A stretch of DNA of 64,000 bases. Origin: Conexibacter arvalis (GTDB lineage Bacteria > Actinomycetota > Thermoleophilia > Solirubrobacterales > Solirubrobacteraceae). Below, piece after piece: positions 1-7,849 of this stretch. A program made the position numbers and the translations under genes. Under the pieces are notes generated by a model. That model did no database searches. It saw nothing but the letters and a program-made list of their open reading frames with translations, and was not told where the DNA came from. The stretch is taken from positions 230,147 through 294,146 of the forward strand of contig NZ_JACHNU010000002.1 in NCBI RefSeq assembly GCF_014199525.1, written 5' to 3'. Numbering within the stretch: the stretch's first letter is position 1; each line of letters starts with the position of its first letter.

Positions 1-543
1 CCGCGCGGCGCCGCCGTCGTGCACGTCGGCGGGGAGCTGGCGGCGCTGAGCGCCGCCGCGCAGGCGGCCAGCCGCGGCGAGGTCCCGGAGCGGCCGGCGC
101 TGGTCGTCGGCCAGCAGACGCTGTTCGACGACACGCGCGCGCCGGCCGGGCGCCACACGCTCTACGTCTACGGCCACGTGCCGGCCGCGCGGCCGGAGGT
201 CTCCGACGAGGAGCTGGCCGGGCGGTTCGAGGCGCAGCTGGAGCGGTTCGCGCCCGGCTTCCGCGACGTCGTGCTGGCGCGGGCGATCCGCTCGACCGAG
301 CAGAGCGAGCGCGAGAACCCCAGCCTCGTCGGCGGCGACCTCGCCGGCGGCTCCTACGAGCTCGACCAGCAGATGATCTTCCGCCCGGCGCTGCGGCTGA
401 TGCGCTACCGGGCGCCGCTGCGCGGCCTCTACGTCGGCGGCGCCTCGACCCATCCTGGCGGCGCCGTCCACGGGATCAGCGGCCGCGCCGCCGCCCGCGC
501 GCTGCTGGCCGATCTGCGCCTGCGGCCGTGGCGGACGCGCTGA
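1..543 (+). CDS. FAD-dependent oxidoreductase, CrtI/phytoene-desaturase-like, C-terminal part
   Basis: The reading frame is open from the first base, so the 5' part lies outside the window; about 180 residues remain. The tail reads GLYVGGASTHPGGAVHGISG followed by an alanine-rich helix, which is the C-terminal FAD-contacting signature of COG1233-type (phytoene desaturase or carotene isomerase-like) flavoproteins, where the GASTHPGGG-type loop contacts the flavin. The preceding segment, with YVYGHVP and an F-x-P-G-F region, also fits that family. The exact substrate cannot be assigned: COG1233 members include carotenoid desaturases and many uncharacterised oxidoreductases. The gene is followed by a tandem repeat and then a gene on the opposite strand, so it ends its transcription unit. 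Confidence 0.8.
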   Translation, partial: PRGAAVVHVGGELAALSAAAQAASRGEVPERPALVVGQQTLFDDTRAPAGRHTLYVYGHVPAARPEVSDEELAGRFEAQLERFAPGFRDVVLARAIRSTEQSERENPSLVGGDLAGGSYELDQQMIFRPALRLMRYRAPLRGLYVGGASTHPGGAVHGISGRAAARALLADLRLRPWRTR

Positions 544-573
544 GGCGCCGCATGCGTCGCCCCCGCCTGCTGC

Positions 574-695
574 GGGCGCCGTTCGCGGCGCGGCGCCGAC
601 CGCCGTGCGCCGGGGCGCCGTTCGCCGCGCGGGGCGGCGCCGACCGCGGTGCGCCGGGGCGCCGTTCGCCGGCGGGGCGGCGCCGACCGCGGCCG
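574..695. repeat. Three-copy GC-rich tandem repeat between convergent genes
   Basis: Three imperfect units of about 38-44 bp start at 574, 612 and 656. Each begins GGGCGCCGTTCGC and continues into GCGGCGCCGACCG. They fill almost all of the gap between the convergent genes ending at 543 and 707. The units contain GGCGCC palindromes, so they can fold, but no T-tract is visible. A role in termination is possible but unproven. Confidence 0.6.
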
Positions 696-706
696 GGTCG
701 CGTCGG

Positions 707-1372
707 CTACCGCGCGAGCGCCTCGTCGAGCCGGACGGCCAGCTCGGCGGCGTCGTCGCAGACGAACGCCGCGCCGGCGTCGCGCAGCTCGTCCGCCGCG
801 AAGCCGCCGCTGAGCAGCCCGATCGCCGGGATGTCGATCCGCGCGGCGGCGTGGCAGTCCCAGACGCTGTCGCCGACCAGCAGCGCGGGGCCGCGGCCGG
901 CTCTCTCCAGCGCGACCTCCAGCAGCTCCGGCGCCGGCTTCGTCTCCTCGACGTCGGCCGAGGTCGTCCAGCCGTCGAGCAGATCGGAGGCGTCGAGCAG
1001 CTCGAGGTAGCGGTCGAGCTCCTCGGCCTTGCCGGAGCTGGCGAGGACGACCGTCAGGTCGCGCCGCTTCAGCGCCTCGATCAGCTCGCGCCCGCCCGGC
1101 AGCACTCTCGCCTCGTCGATCAGCTCGCCGTAGCGTTCGGTGTGGGCGTCGCGGATCGCGTCGCCGCAGGCCGACTCGACCTCCTCGCCGGCGACGTGGG
1201 CGACGTACTTGTCGCCGCCCATCCCGACGGCGCGGTGCAGTCGCGCCGCCGGCAGCTCGAGGCCGGCGGCGGCGCGGAAGGCCCGTTGCCACGCGATCGC
1301 GTGCAGGTAGTTGGTGTCGACGAGCGTGCCGTCGACGTCGAGCAGCACGGCGCGGATCGGGGTGGCGTCCAT
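707..1372 (-). CDS. HAD-superfamily hydrolase, phosphoglycolate-phosphatase/beta-phosphoglucomutase-like
   Basis: 221 residues, the usual size of a subfamily I HAD phosphatase. Motif I is LLDVDGTLVDT near residue 10 (both catalytic Asp present), motif II is VLASSG near residue 110, the motif III lysine is in EETKPAPE, and motif IV is LLVGDSVWDC. The helical cap between motifs I and II is of the C1 type. The ATG at 1372 is chosen because motif I then lies at the expected distance from the N-terminus; a longer open frame exists upstream but crosses the oppositely oriented 1508-1915 gene. Likely a cytoplasmic phosphatase for a small phosphorylated metabolite; the substrate is unknown. Confidence 0.88.
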   Translation of the reverse strand: MDATPIRAVLLDVDGTLVDTNYLHAIAWQRAFRAAAGLELPAARLHRAVGMGGDKYVAHVAGEEVESACGDAIRDAHTERYGELIDEARVLPGGRELIEALKRRDLTVVLASSGKAEELDRYLELLDASDLLDGWTTSADVEETKPAPELLEVALERAGRGPALLVGDSVWDCHAAARIDIPAIGLLSGGFAADELRDAGAAFVCDDAAELAVRLDEALAR

Positions 1373-1507
1373 GCGCTTGGAGCTTCCCCGCGCCCCTTGC
1401 ACCCAACCGCCCGACGCGCTCGCGGGCCGGTCGACCCGTCGCGGCCGGCGTCGCACCGGCCTCCGGCGCGACGGTTGGCGCCGCCGCCGTCCGGGTAGCC
1501 GAGGGCC

Positions 1508-1915
1508 ATGCGACTGCTCGTCCTCGTCGAGGAGGCGATCTCCGCGGAGCTGCTGCGCAGCGTCACGAGCGACCTGGCGCCGGACGCGGAGGTGCTCGTC
1601 GTCGCGCCGGCGACGACGCGATCGCCGCTGCGCTTCTGGGTCTCCGACGTCGACCGCGCGATCGAGCACGCAGAGCGCACCGAGGTCGAGACGGTCGAGC
1701 GGCTGACCGAGGCCGGCATCGACGCCTCCGGCGAGGTCGGAGACAGCGAGCCGCTCGTCGCCGTCCAGGACGCGCTGGCGACCTTCCCGGCCGACCGCAT
1801 CGTGATCGTCGGCCATCCGGAGGGCCGACGCGACTACCGCGAGGACGGCGGCCTCGCCGCCGAGGTGCGCGAGCGCTTCGGCATCCCCGTCGACGTCGGC
1901 ACCGTCGCCGGCTGA
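1508..1915 (+). CDS. Small Usp-like (Rossmann-type) hypothetical protein
   Basis: 135 residues with alternating beta/alpha pattern: RLLVLVEEAIS at the N-terminus, EVLVVAPA, and a C-terminal strand-helix-strand IVIVGHPEGRR. This resembles the universal stress protein fold and annotations of small permease-like or Usp-like proteins in actinobacteria. The canonical G-x2-G-x9-G(S/T) ATP loop is not evident, so ATP binding is doubtful. A GAGGGCC stretch just before the ATG could serve as a ribosome site. It is divergent from the HAD gene, with 135 bp between the start codons. Function unknown; the fold assignment is inference. Confidence 0.65.
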   Translation: MRLLVLVEEAISAELLRSVTSDLAPDAEVLVVAPATTRSPLRFWVSDVDRAIEHAERTEVETVERLTEAGIDASGEVGDSEPLVAVQDALATFPADRIVIVGHPEGRRDYREDGGLAAEVRERFGIPVDVGTVAG

Positions 1916-1971
1916 GCGCCCGGCGCCCATGCCGCCCGCGTCCGGCCCCCTCCCCCTGCTTCACGGTCCTT

Positions 1972-2008
1972 TGTCATCCGGTGCACGCTGAGCCGGCATT
2001 GGATGACA
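1972..2008. promoter_or_regulatory. Inverted repeat TGTCATCC/GGATGACA
   Basis: Perfect 8-bp arms at 1972-1979 (TGTCATCC) and 2001-2008 (GGATGACA) are separated by 21 nt in the leader between 1915 and 2134. The long spacer argues against a simple terminator. It may be a bipartite protein-binding site or a hairpin in the upstream transcript. Confidence 0.35.
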
Positions 2009-2029
2009 CAGGTCCGCTCGCGGACCGAT

Positions 2030-2075
2030 GTGAACCGTGATTCACGCCGGCGCGGTATGGTGAATCCCGGTTCAC
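2030..2075. promoter_or_regulatory. Two palindromic operator copies upstream of the AidB/crotonase/TetR operon
   Basis: Site 1 is GTGAACCGTGATTCAC at 2030-2045; site 2, GTGAATCCCGGTTCAC, is at 2060-2075. Each is an imperfect dyad (GTGAAyC-N2-GrTTCAC) and the second is the reverse complement of the first with one mismatch. Their centres are 30 bp apart, close to three helical turns, so bound dimers would sit on one face of the DNA. A TATGGT sequence at 2056-2061 resembling a -10 element abuts site 2. The obvious candidate ligand is the TetR regulator encoded at the end of the operon (5036-5800). The dyads are seen directly; the regulator assignment is inference. Confidence 0.65.
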
Positions 2076-2133
2076 GCGGGCCCGGCCGCGGGGCCGGACG
2101 GGGCGATCGAGCGATCCGGGACGGAGGAGCGGG

Positions 2134-3900
2134 ATGAGCACGACGACCGAGCCGACCTCGACCGAGCCGACGCGCGACGCCGCGGCCGCTCCCGACCGCG
2201 ACGCGCCGGGCGGCGCCGCGCCGTCCGCAGCCGCGCCCGCCGGCGCCGACGCCGCGCCCGCCGGCGCCGCGCCGTCCGCCGCCGACCGCTCCGCCGCCGC
2301 GCGGCGCGTGCTCAACCAGGCGCCGCCGCTGCACCCGGTCAACTTCTACGACGTCGACCTGCCGCTGAAGGAGGCGCTCCACCGCGAGGGCGGCGCGTGG
2401 GGCGAGGAGCGGGCACAGGAGATCGGCGCCGCCGCCGGGACCGTCGAGGCGCGCGAGCACGGGATGCGCGCCGAGCGCAACGAGCCGGTCCTCACGCCCT
2501 ACGACCGCTGGGGCAACCGCGTCGACACCGTCGAGCTCGACCCCTCCTGGCATTGGCTGCTGCGCGGCGGGATCGAGCGCGGACTGGCCGGCCTGCCGTG
2601 GCGCGAGCCGAGAGCGGGCGGCCACGTCGTCCGCGCCGCGCTCTTCAACCTCTGGACGAACGCCAACGGCGGCGTGATGTGCCCGATCTCGATGACTTAC
2701 GCGGTCGTCCCCGCGCTGCGCGACGGCGCGCCGGCGCTGGCGGCCGAGTGGGAGGAGCGGCTGACGCGCCCCGACTACGACGGCGGCGCGATCGCCGGCA
2801 TGGCGATGACCGAGCGCCAGGGCGGCTCCGACGTCCGCGCCAACATCACGACCGCGACCCCGGTCGGCGGCGGCGACTACGAGCTGTGGGGCCACAAGTG
2901 GTTCTGCTCCTATCCGCCGTGCGACGTCTTCCTCGTGCTGGCGCAGGCGCCGGCCGGCCTCTCCTGCTTCCTCGTCGAGCGCGGCCCGGGGATGGAGTTC
3001 CAGCGCCTGAAGGACAAGCTCGGGACGCGTTCCCTTCCCTCCTCCGAGGTCGAGTTCCGCGGCATCCGCGGCCGGCTCGTCGGCAGCGAGGGCGGCGGCG
3101 TCAAGGCGATCATCCGGATGGTCAACCACACGCGGCTCGACTGCCTGATCGGCTCGACGATCTCGATCCGCCGCGGCACCGTGGAGGCGATCCACCACGC
3201 CCGCCACCGCGCCGCCTTCGGCGCGAAGCTGGTCGACCAGCCGGCGATGCTGAACGTGCTCGCCGACCTGGCGCTCGAGTCGGAGGCCGCCACCGCCGTC
3301 TCGATGCGGGTCGCGCGCGCCTACGACGAGGACGACGCCGCCTTCCGCCGCCTCGCGACCGCCGTGATGAAGTACTACGTCTGCAAGCGCTCCTCGCCGC
3401 ACGCCAACGAGGCGCTCGAGTGCCTCGGCGGCAACGGCTTCGTCGAGGACTCCGGCCTGCCGCTGCTCTACCGCGACGCGCCGCTGATGTCGATCTGGGA
3501 GGGCTCCGGCAACGTCGCCGCGCTCGACGTGCTGCGGGCGCTCGGGAGGGAGCCCAAGGGGCTGCCGGCCTTCCTCGCCGAGTGCGCGCTCGCGAGCGGC
3601 GCCGACGCCCGCTTCGACGCCCACCTCGCCCGCGCCCGCGGCCAGGTGGAGGCGCTGTTCGCGGCGGAGGACGCCAGGTCTGTGGAGGAGCGGCTGTACG
3701 AGAGCCAGTTCCTCGCCCGCCGGATCGTCGAGGACCTCGCGGTCGCGCTGCAGGGCTCGCTGCTGCTGCGCCACGCCCCGCCCGCGGTCGCGGACGCCTT
3801 CTGCGCCGCCCGCCTTGGCGGTGAGGGCGGGCGCGTGTACGGCACGCTGCCGGCGGGCGTCGACGCCCGCGCGATCGTCGACCGGGCGCTCCCGGCGTGA
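2134..3900 (+). CDS. aidB: AidB-like acyl-CoA dehydrogenase family flavoprotein
   Basis: 588 residues. After a Pro/Ala-rich N-terminal extension of about 60 residues, the sequence closely follows the AidB type: LNQAPPLHPVNFYDVDLPLK, then MTERQGGSDVRAN (FAD-contacting loop), GHKWFCSYP, KDKLGTRSLPSSEVEF, and IWEGSGNVAALDVLRAL near the C-terminus. AidB in E. coli is an FAD protein of the alkylation response that binds DNA and has weak isovaleryl-CoA dehydrogenase activity. A strong GGAGGAG precedes the ATG by about six bases. The gene heads an operon with an enoyl-CoA hydratase (one-base overlap) and a TetR gene, which argues for an acyl-CoA catabolic role here rather than DNA repair. Two operator-like dyads lie just upstream. 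Confidence 0.85.
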   Translation: MSTTTEPTSTEPTRDAAAAPDRDAPGGAAPSAAAPAGADAAPAGAAPSAADRSAAARRVLNQAPPLHPVNFYDVDLPLKEALHREGGAWGEERAQEIGAAAGTVEAREHGMRAERNEPVLTPYDRWGNRVDTVELDPSWHWLLRGGIERGLAGLPWREPRAGGHVVRAALFNLWTNANGGVMCPISMTYAVVPALRDGAPALAAEWEERLTRPDYDGGAIAGMAMTERQGGSDVRANITTATPVGGGDYELWGHKWFCSYPPCDVFLVLAQAPAGLSCFLVERGPGMEFQRLKDKLGTRSLPSSEVEFRGIRGRLVGSEGGGVKAIIRMVNHTRLDCLIGSTISIRRGTVEAIHHARHRAAFGAKLVDQPAMLNVLADLALESEAATAVSMRVARAYDEDDAAFRRLATAVMKYYVCKRSSPHANEALECLGGNGFVEDSGLPLLYRDAPLMSIWEGSGNVAALDVLRALGREPKGLPAFLAECALASGADARFDAHLARARGQVEALFAAEDARSVEERLYESQFLARRIVEDLAVALQGSLLLRHAPPAVADAFCAARLGGEGGRVYGTLPAGVDARAIVDRALPA

Positions 3901-5039
3901 TGAGCCGAACGGCCGGAGCCGGCGGCGCGGGCGCGGGCGGCGGGGGCGCGGCCAGCACGGGCGCGGACGGCGCGGGCGTGGGCGGCGGGGGCGCGGCCAG
4001 CACGGGCGCGGACGGCGCGGGCGCGGGCGGCGCGGGCGCGGGCGGCCGCGACGCGGACCGCGCGGACGGCGCGGGCGCGGGCGGCGCGGGCGCGGGCGGC
4101 CGCGACGCGGACCGCGCGGCCGGCGCCACGCTCCGCACCCTCCGCTACACCGTCGCCGACGGGGTCGGGCGGATCGTGCTCGACCGGCCCGAGCGCGGCA
4201 ACGGGATCACGCCGCTGCTCCTGCACGAGCTGGAGCGGACCGTCGAGCACGCCGACCTCGATCCGGCGGTGCGGGTGATCGTGCTGAGCGGCGCCGGCAC
4301 CGGCTTCTGCGGCGGCTACGACCTCGTCGAGGCGGCCGAGGGGGCGGCGGCCGTGTCGGAGGCGGTCGGGGCCCCGCCGCCGGGCGCGCCGACCGAGCCG
4401 GCGGTCATCGCGCGCAACCACGACCCTTCGCGGCCGTGGGACCCGCTCGCCGACCACGCGATGATGAGCCGCAACGTGCGGGCGTTCATGTCGCTCTTCC
4501 ACGCGCAGACGCCGGTCGTCTGCAAGGTCCACGGCTTCTGCGTCGCCGGCGGCACCGACCTCGCGCTCTGCTCCGACCTGCTCGTGATCGCCGCCGACGC
4601 GAAGATCGGCTACCCGCCCGCGCGCGTGTGGGGATCGCCGACGACGGCGCTGTGGGCCGACCGGATCGGCGCCCAGCGGGCGAAGCGGCTGCTGTTCACC
4701 GGCGACTGCCTGTCGGGGAGCGAGGCCGTCGAATGGGGGCTCGCGATCGAGGCGCCGGAGCCGGAGCGGCTCGACGAGCGGGTCGAGGCGCTGGTGCAGC
4801 GGATCGCGCGGATGCCGGCCAGCCAGCTGGCGATGATGAAGCTGCTCGTCAACCAGCAGACGATGGCGCAGGGCCTCCACGCGACCCAGCTGATCGGGAC
4901 CGTCTTCGACGGCATCGCCCGCCACACCGACGTGGGCTACGCCTTCCAGCGGCGGGCGGCCGAGGCCGGCTTCCGCACCGCGGTCCGCGAACGCGACGAG
5001 CCGTTCGGCGACGCCGGACTGTCGACCTTCAAGGGATGA
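3900..5039 (+). CDS. Enoyl-CoA hydratase/isomerase (crotonase) family protein
   Basis: 379 residues from the ATG at 3900, which overlaps the preceding TGA by one base (TGATG); a GTG one codon earlier is an alternative. The first 75 or so residues are a Gly/Ala-rich tandem-repeat extension absent from typical crotonases. The catalytic domain starts at LRYTVADGVGRIVLDRPERG; the oxyanion-hole segments GAGTGFCGGYDL and VHGFCVAGGTDLALCSDL follow, then a GSPTTALWADRIGAQRAKRL region and a C-terminal helix. The usual ADI loop is replaced by GGYDL. Probably hydrates or isomerises an enoyl-CoA made by the upstream dehydrogenase; substrate unknown. Confidence 0.85.
   Translation: MSRTAGAGGAGAGGGGAASTGADGAGVGGGGAASTGADGAGAGGAGAGGRDADRADGAGAGGAGAGGRDADRAAGATLRTLRYTVADGVGRIVLDRPERGNGITPLLLHELERTVEHADLDPAVRVIVLSGAGTGFCGGYDLVEAAEGAAAVSEAVGAPPPGAPTEPAVIARNHDPSRPWDPLADHAMMSRNVRAFMSLFHAQTPVVCKVHGFCVAGGTDLALCSDLLVIAADAKIGYPPARVWGSPTTALWADRIGAQRAKRLLFTGDCLSGSEAVEWGLAIEAPEPERLDERVEALVQRIARMPASQLAMMKLLVNQQTMAQGLHATQLIGTVFDGIARHTDVGYAFQRRAAEAGFRTAVRERDEPFGDAGLSTFKG
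3918..4125 (+). repeat. Tandem repeats encoding the Gly/Ala extension of the crotonase
   Basis: Within the 5' end of the enoyl-CoA hydratase gene, a unit translating to GGGGAASTGADGAG occurs twice, and a unit translating to GAGAGGAGAGGRDADRA occurs twice in tandem. The DNA is almost purely G and C. Such runs expand by slippage or unequal recombination, which probably explains the unusual N-terminal length. Confidence 0.7.
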
Positions 5040-5800
5040 GCACGACGCCCGACACCACCGCCGCCGCGCCCGACACGACCGCCCCGAGCGCGGGCGCAAG
5101 CGGCGCGGCCCCGGGCGCCACGGGTACGGGCGGCGCGGGCGCGGGCGGCGCGCGCACGAGCGGCGCGGGCGCCACGGGGGGCGGCGCGCGCACGAGCGGT
5201 GCGGCCCCGGGCGGCGCCGCCGCGAACGCCTCCCCCACGCGCGAACGGCTCCTCCTCGCCGCCCGCGAGGTCGTCGAGGCGCACGGCTACGGCGGCGCGT
5301 CGGTCGCCGCGATCGCCGCCCGCGCCGGCGTCGCCAACGGGACGCTCTACCGCCACTTCCCGTCGAAGGCGGACCTGTTCGTCGAGGTCATCCGCGACGT
5401 CTGCGACCGCGAGATCGCCGCGGCGACCAAGGCGGCCCTGACGGCCGACGACGCCGTCGGCAAGATCGACGCCGTGCTCGTCAACTTCGCCCGCCGCGCG
5501 CTCGCAAACCCGCTGCTGGCGTGGGCGCTGATCGCCGAGCCGGTCGACCCGGCCGTCGAGCGGGTGCGGCTCGAGTACCGCCGCACCTACACCGGCCACA
5601 TCGCACGGCTGGTGCGCGCCGCGATACGCCAGGGCCAGGCGCCGCCCCAGGATGCCGCGATCGCCGCGGCGGCGCTGGTCGGCGCCGGCAACGAGGTGCT
5701 CGCCGGCCCGCTCTCGCCGTTGGCCGGCGAGGAACACGACCCGTTCGCGGCGATCGAGACGCTGCGGACCCTGTGCCGCCGCGCGCTCGGCGCGGCCTGA
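5036..5800 (+). CDS. TetR/AcrR-family transcriptional regulator
   Basis: 254 residues; the ATG at 5036 overlaps the upstream stop (ATGA). Residues 1-65 are a Gly/Ala/Thr-rich low-complexity leader. The TetR DNA-binding domain follows: RERLLLAAREVVEAHGYGGA, then the HTH AAIAARAGVANGTLYRHFPS and KADLFVEVI. The remainder is the helical ligand-binding domain. As last gene of the operon with AidB-like and crotonase genes, it most likely senses an acyl-CoA or fatty acid and binds the dyads at 2030-2075; this is inference from context. Translation could also start later, which would omit the leader, but the ATGA coupling supports the start given. Confidence 0.88.
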   Translation: MSTTPDTTAAAPDTTAPSAGASGAAPGATGTGGAGAGGARTSGAGATGGGARTSGAAPGGAAANASPTRERLLLAAREVVEAHGYGGASVAAIAARAGVANGTLYRHFPSKADLFVEVIRDVCDREIAAATKAALTADDAVGKIDAVLVNFARRALANPLLAWALIAEPVDPAVERVRLEYRRTYTGHIARLVRAAIRQGQAPPQDAAIAAAALVGAGNEVLAGPLSPLAGEEHDPFAAIETLRTLCRRALGAA

Positions 5801-5886
5801 CCGCCGGCTCGGACCGCCGGCGCGGCGCGACCCGACCGCCAGCGCGAACCGCCCGCGCGGCGCGGCCTGACCGCCGGCTCGGCCGC

Positions 5887-5931
5887 GCATTGGCTTTCTG
5901 CACGTCTTGAGCACGTGCGGAAAGCCAATGC
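5887..5931. terminator. 18-bp stem hairpin between convergent genes
   Basis: Arms at 5887-5904 (GCATTGGCTTTCTGCACG) and 5914-5931 pair at 17 of 18 positions around a 9-nt loop. It lies between the TetR gene and the oppositely oriented 5968-7137 gene, so it can serve both as a terminator, though there is no T-tract. Its arms are clearly less GC-rich than the flanking DNA. The gap 5801-5886 before it holds only repeated GACCGCCGGCTCGG-type segments. Confidence 0.75.
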
Positions 5932-5967
5932 GGAGGCGGGGCGGGCTGCACACCACGCGCCGGCGGC

Positions 5968-7137
5968 TCACCAGCGCAGCCGGGCGAGCATGCCGTCGGC
6001 TCGCGCGAGCGGCGGCGAGTCGGCGACCGCGACGGTCATCACGCCGGCGTCGGAGGCGATCGCGGCCTCGACCGCGCGCTCGCCCGCGAGCTCGGGCGAC
6101 GCGCCGGCGAGGACCGTCTCCGCCACCTCCGGCAGCGGCGACGCCGCCGGCACGTGGAGCGGGTCGAGCACGAGCCGCTCGACCCGCCGCTCGGCCAGCG
6201 CCGCGAGCACGGCCGGCGGCCCCGACGCCGCGTCGGGCCCGGCCGTCTCGAGCTGCTCGGCGAACGCGAGCGCGCGGTGGCGGTGGAGCGCTTCGAGATG
6301 CGGCTCGACCCGCTGGGCGACCTCCGCGGCGGTCAGCGCGAGCAGGTTGAGGTCGAGGTCGAGCTGGACCCGTTCGCGCGCCGGCGGCGGCAGCTCCATG
6401 TGGAAGCGCGGCGCCAGCCCGTCGCCGGCCAGCAGCAGCACTCGCTCCCAGCCGCCCGAGACGATCCGCTCGCCGACGGCGGTCGCGGCGGAGGCGATGA
6501 AGCGGTCGCGCTGCGCCTCCTCGCGCGCCTCGACGTGCGCCTCGTGGGTGACCGTCGGGCGGTTGCGGGCCGGGCCGGCCGAGCCGCGGTACGGCCGCCA
6601 GTCGCTCTGGTCGATCTCCAGCTCGAAGTCGGCCGCCTCGTCGATCCAGCCGTGCGCCCATTCCAGCAGGCGCACGTTCTCGTGGCCGACGAGCACGATC
6701 CCGGCCGGCGCGCCGCGTGCGACGAGGTCGACGAGCGGCGAGACGAACGGGCGCGCGTCGAGCCGCACGAGGTCGCCGGCGAGCGGGAGGCGCGAGGCGA
6801 ACCGCTCCTCCAGCGAGCCGTCGAGCGCGACGAACCACGCGACGCCGCGGCCGAGCTGGGCCGGGTCGAGCCCCTCGGCCTCCGCGAGCAGCCGCTCGTG
6901 CAGGTCGCGGAAGGCGAGGCGGGCGTCGCGGTCGTCGCCGCCCTCGAGCTGCTCGGCGACCTCGCCGAGCCCGCTCGTCAGCGCGGCGCGCCATGCCGGC
7001 GCCGCACGCGTGTTGGCCGGGTCGCGCGGATCGGTCCGCAGGTAGACGCTCACGACGGGCGCGTCGCCGTCGACCGCCGCGAGGCGCTGCAGCGCGGCGA
7101 GGTCGGGGAGCTGCCGGGTCTGGTCCGGGGGCGTCAT
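5968..7137 (-). CDS. baeRF/Vms1-like (VLRF1) family protein
   Basis: 389 residues. The layout matches bacterial and archaeal eRF1-like (baeRF) proteins: an N-terminal domain with PVVSVYLRTDPRD, a middle domain with RGVAWFVALDGSLEE, WRPYRGSAGPARN and RDRFIASAATAVGE, and a C-terminal domain with ERVLLLAGDGLAP and RVERLVLDPLHVPA. The family is related to the release-factor/Vms1 superfamily implicated in ribosome-associated peptidyl-tRNA hydrolysis; activity in bacteria is largely uncharacterised. A strong AGGAGGG lies ten bases before the ATG. It is divergent from the AraC-type gene at 7227. The family call rests on overall pattern rather than a catalytic motif that I can point to. Confidence 0.6.
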   Translation of the reverse strand: MTPPDQTRQLPDLAALQRLAAVDGDAPVVSVYLRTDPRDPANTRAAPAWRAALTSGLGEVAEQLEGGDDRDARLAFRDLHERLLAEAEGLDPAQLGRGVAWFVALDGSLEERFASRLPLAGDLVRLDARPFVSPLVDLVARGAPAGIVLVGHENVRLLEWAHGWIDEAADFELEIDQSDWRPYRGSAGPARNRPTVTHEAHVEAREEAQRDRFIASAATAVGERIVSGGWERVLLLAGDGLAPRFHMELPPPARERVQLDLDLNLLALTAAEVAQRVEPHLEALHRHRALAFAEQLETAGPDAASGPPAVLAALAERRVERLVLDPLHVPAASPLPEVAETVLAGASPELAGERAVEAAIASDAGVMTVAVADSPPLARADGMLARLRW

Positions 7138-7226
7138 CTCGTTCGTCCCTCCTGGTGCGGCGGTCGGGTGCCGGCGTGTCGCATTCGTCGTACCCGTCCG
7201 GCCGCCTCCCGGCTACGCTGCGCCCG

Positions 7227-7640
7227 ATGCGGATCGACGAGCTGGCTCACCTCCGCCGCGCGCGCGACCTGATCGACCGCGACTACGCGCAGCCGCTCGA
7301 CGTGCCGGCGATGGCGCGCGCCGCGCTGATGGCGCCCTCGCATTTCTCGCGCAGCTACCGCGAGGCGTTCGGCGAGACGCCGTGGCAGCACCTGCAGATG
7401 CGCCGGATCGAGCGGGCGCAGGCGCTCCTGCGCGACGGCGAGCTGACCGTCACCGAGGTCTGCCTCGCCGTCGGCTTCACCAGCCTCGGCTCGTTCAGCG
7501 CGCGCTTCCGCGAGCTGACCGGCACGACCCCGAGCGCCTACCGCGCCGGCACCGAGCCGGCGACCGACGTGCCGCCGTGCATGGCGCGGGCGCTCGGCCG
7601 CGGGGTGCGCGTGCCGCCCTCCCGCGCCGCCGCCGGCTGA
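7227..7640 (+). CDS. AraC-family regulator, DNA-binding domain only
   Basis: 137 residues consisting of little more than the two-helix-turn-helix AraC domain: RARDLIDRDYAQPLDVPAMA, SHFSRSYREAFGETPWQHLQ, and the second HTH TVTEVCLAVGFTSLGSFSAR with FRELTGTTPSAYR. There is no room for an N-terminal sensor domain. Stand-alone AraC domains of this length are often encoded next to a VOC-family (glyoxalase-like) gene, and one follows here at 7850 on the same strand. The regulated target and signal are not visible. Confidence 0.9.
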   Translation: MRIDELAHLRRARDLIDRDYAQPLDVPAMARAALMAPSHFSRSYREAFGETPWQHLQMRRIERAQALLRDGELTVTEVCLAVGFTSLGSFSARFRELTGTTPSAYRAGTEPATDVPPCMARALGRGVRVPPSRAAAG

Positions 7641-7849
7641 CCGGCCGCGCCCCGCGCCCCGCGCCCCGCGCCCGCGGCCGCGTCCCGCGCCCCGCGGCCC
7701 CGCGGCCCCGCGCCCCGCGCCCGCGCCCGCGGCCGCGCCCCGCGCCCCGCGCCCGCGGCCCACGGCCCACGGCCCGCGCCCCGCGCCCCCGCTCCGGCCA
7801 AGCAGGATCGGAGAAGCCAGCCGTCCGGGCCGCGCCTAGCATCGCCGCC
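7641..7849. repeat. Low-complexity CCCCGCGCC-rich intergenic tract
   Basis: From about 7650 to 7795 the DNA is a run of CCCCGCGCC and CCCGCGGCC units in irregular tandem, essentially free of A and T. It separates the AraC gene from the VOC gene. No open frame with coding character runs through it. The last 50 bases before 7850 are ordinary sequence and would carry the VOC ribosome site. Confidence 0.6.
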
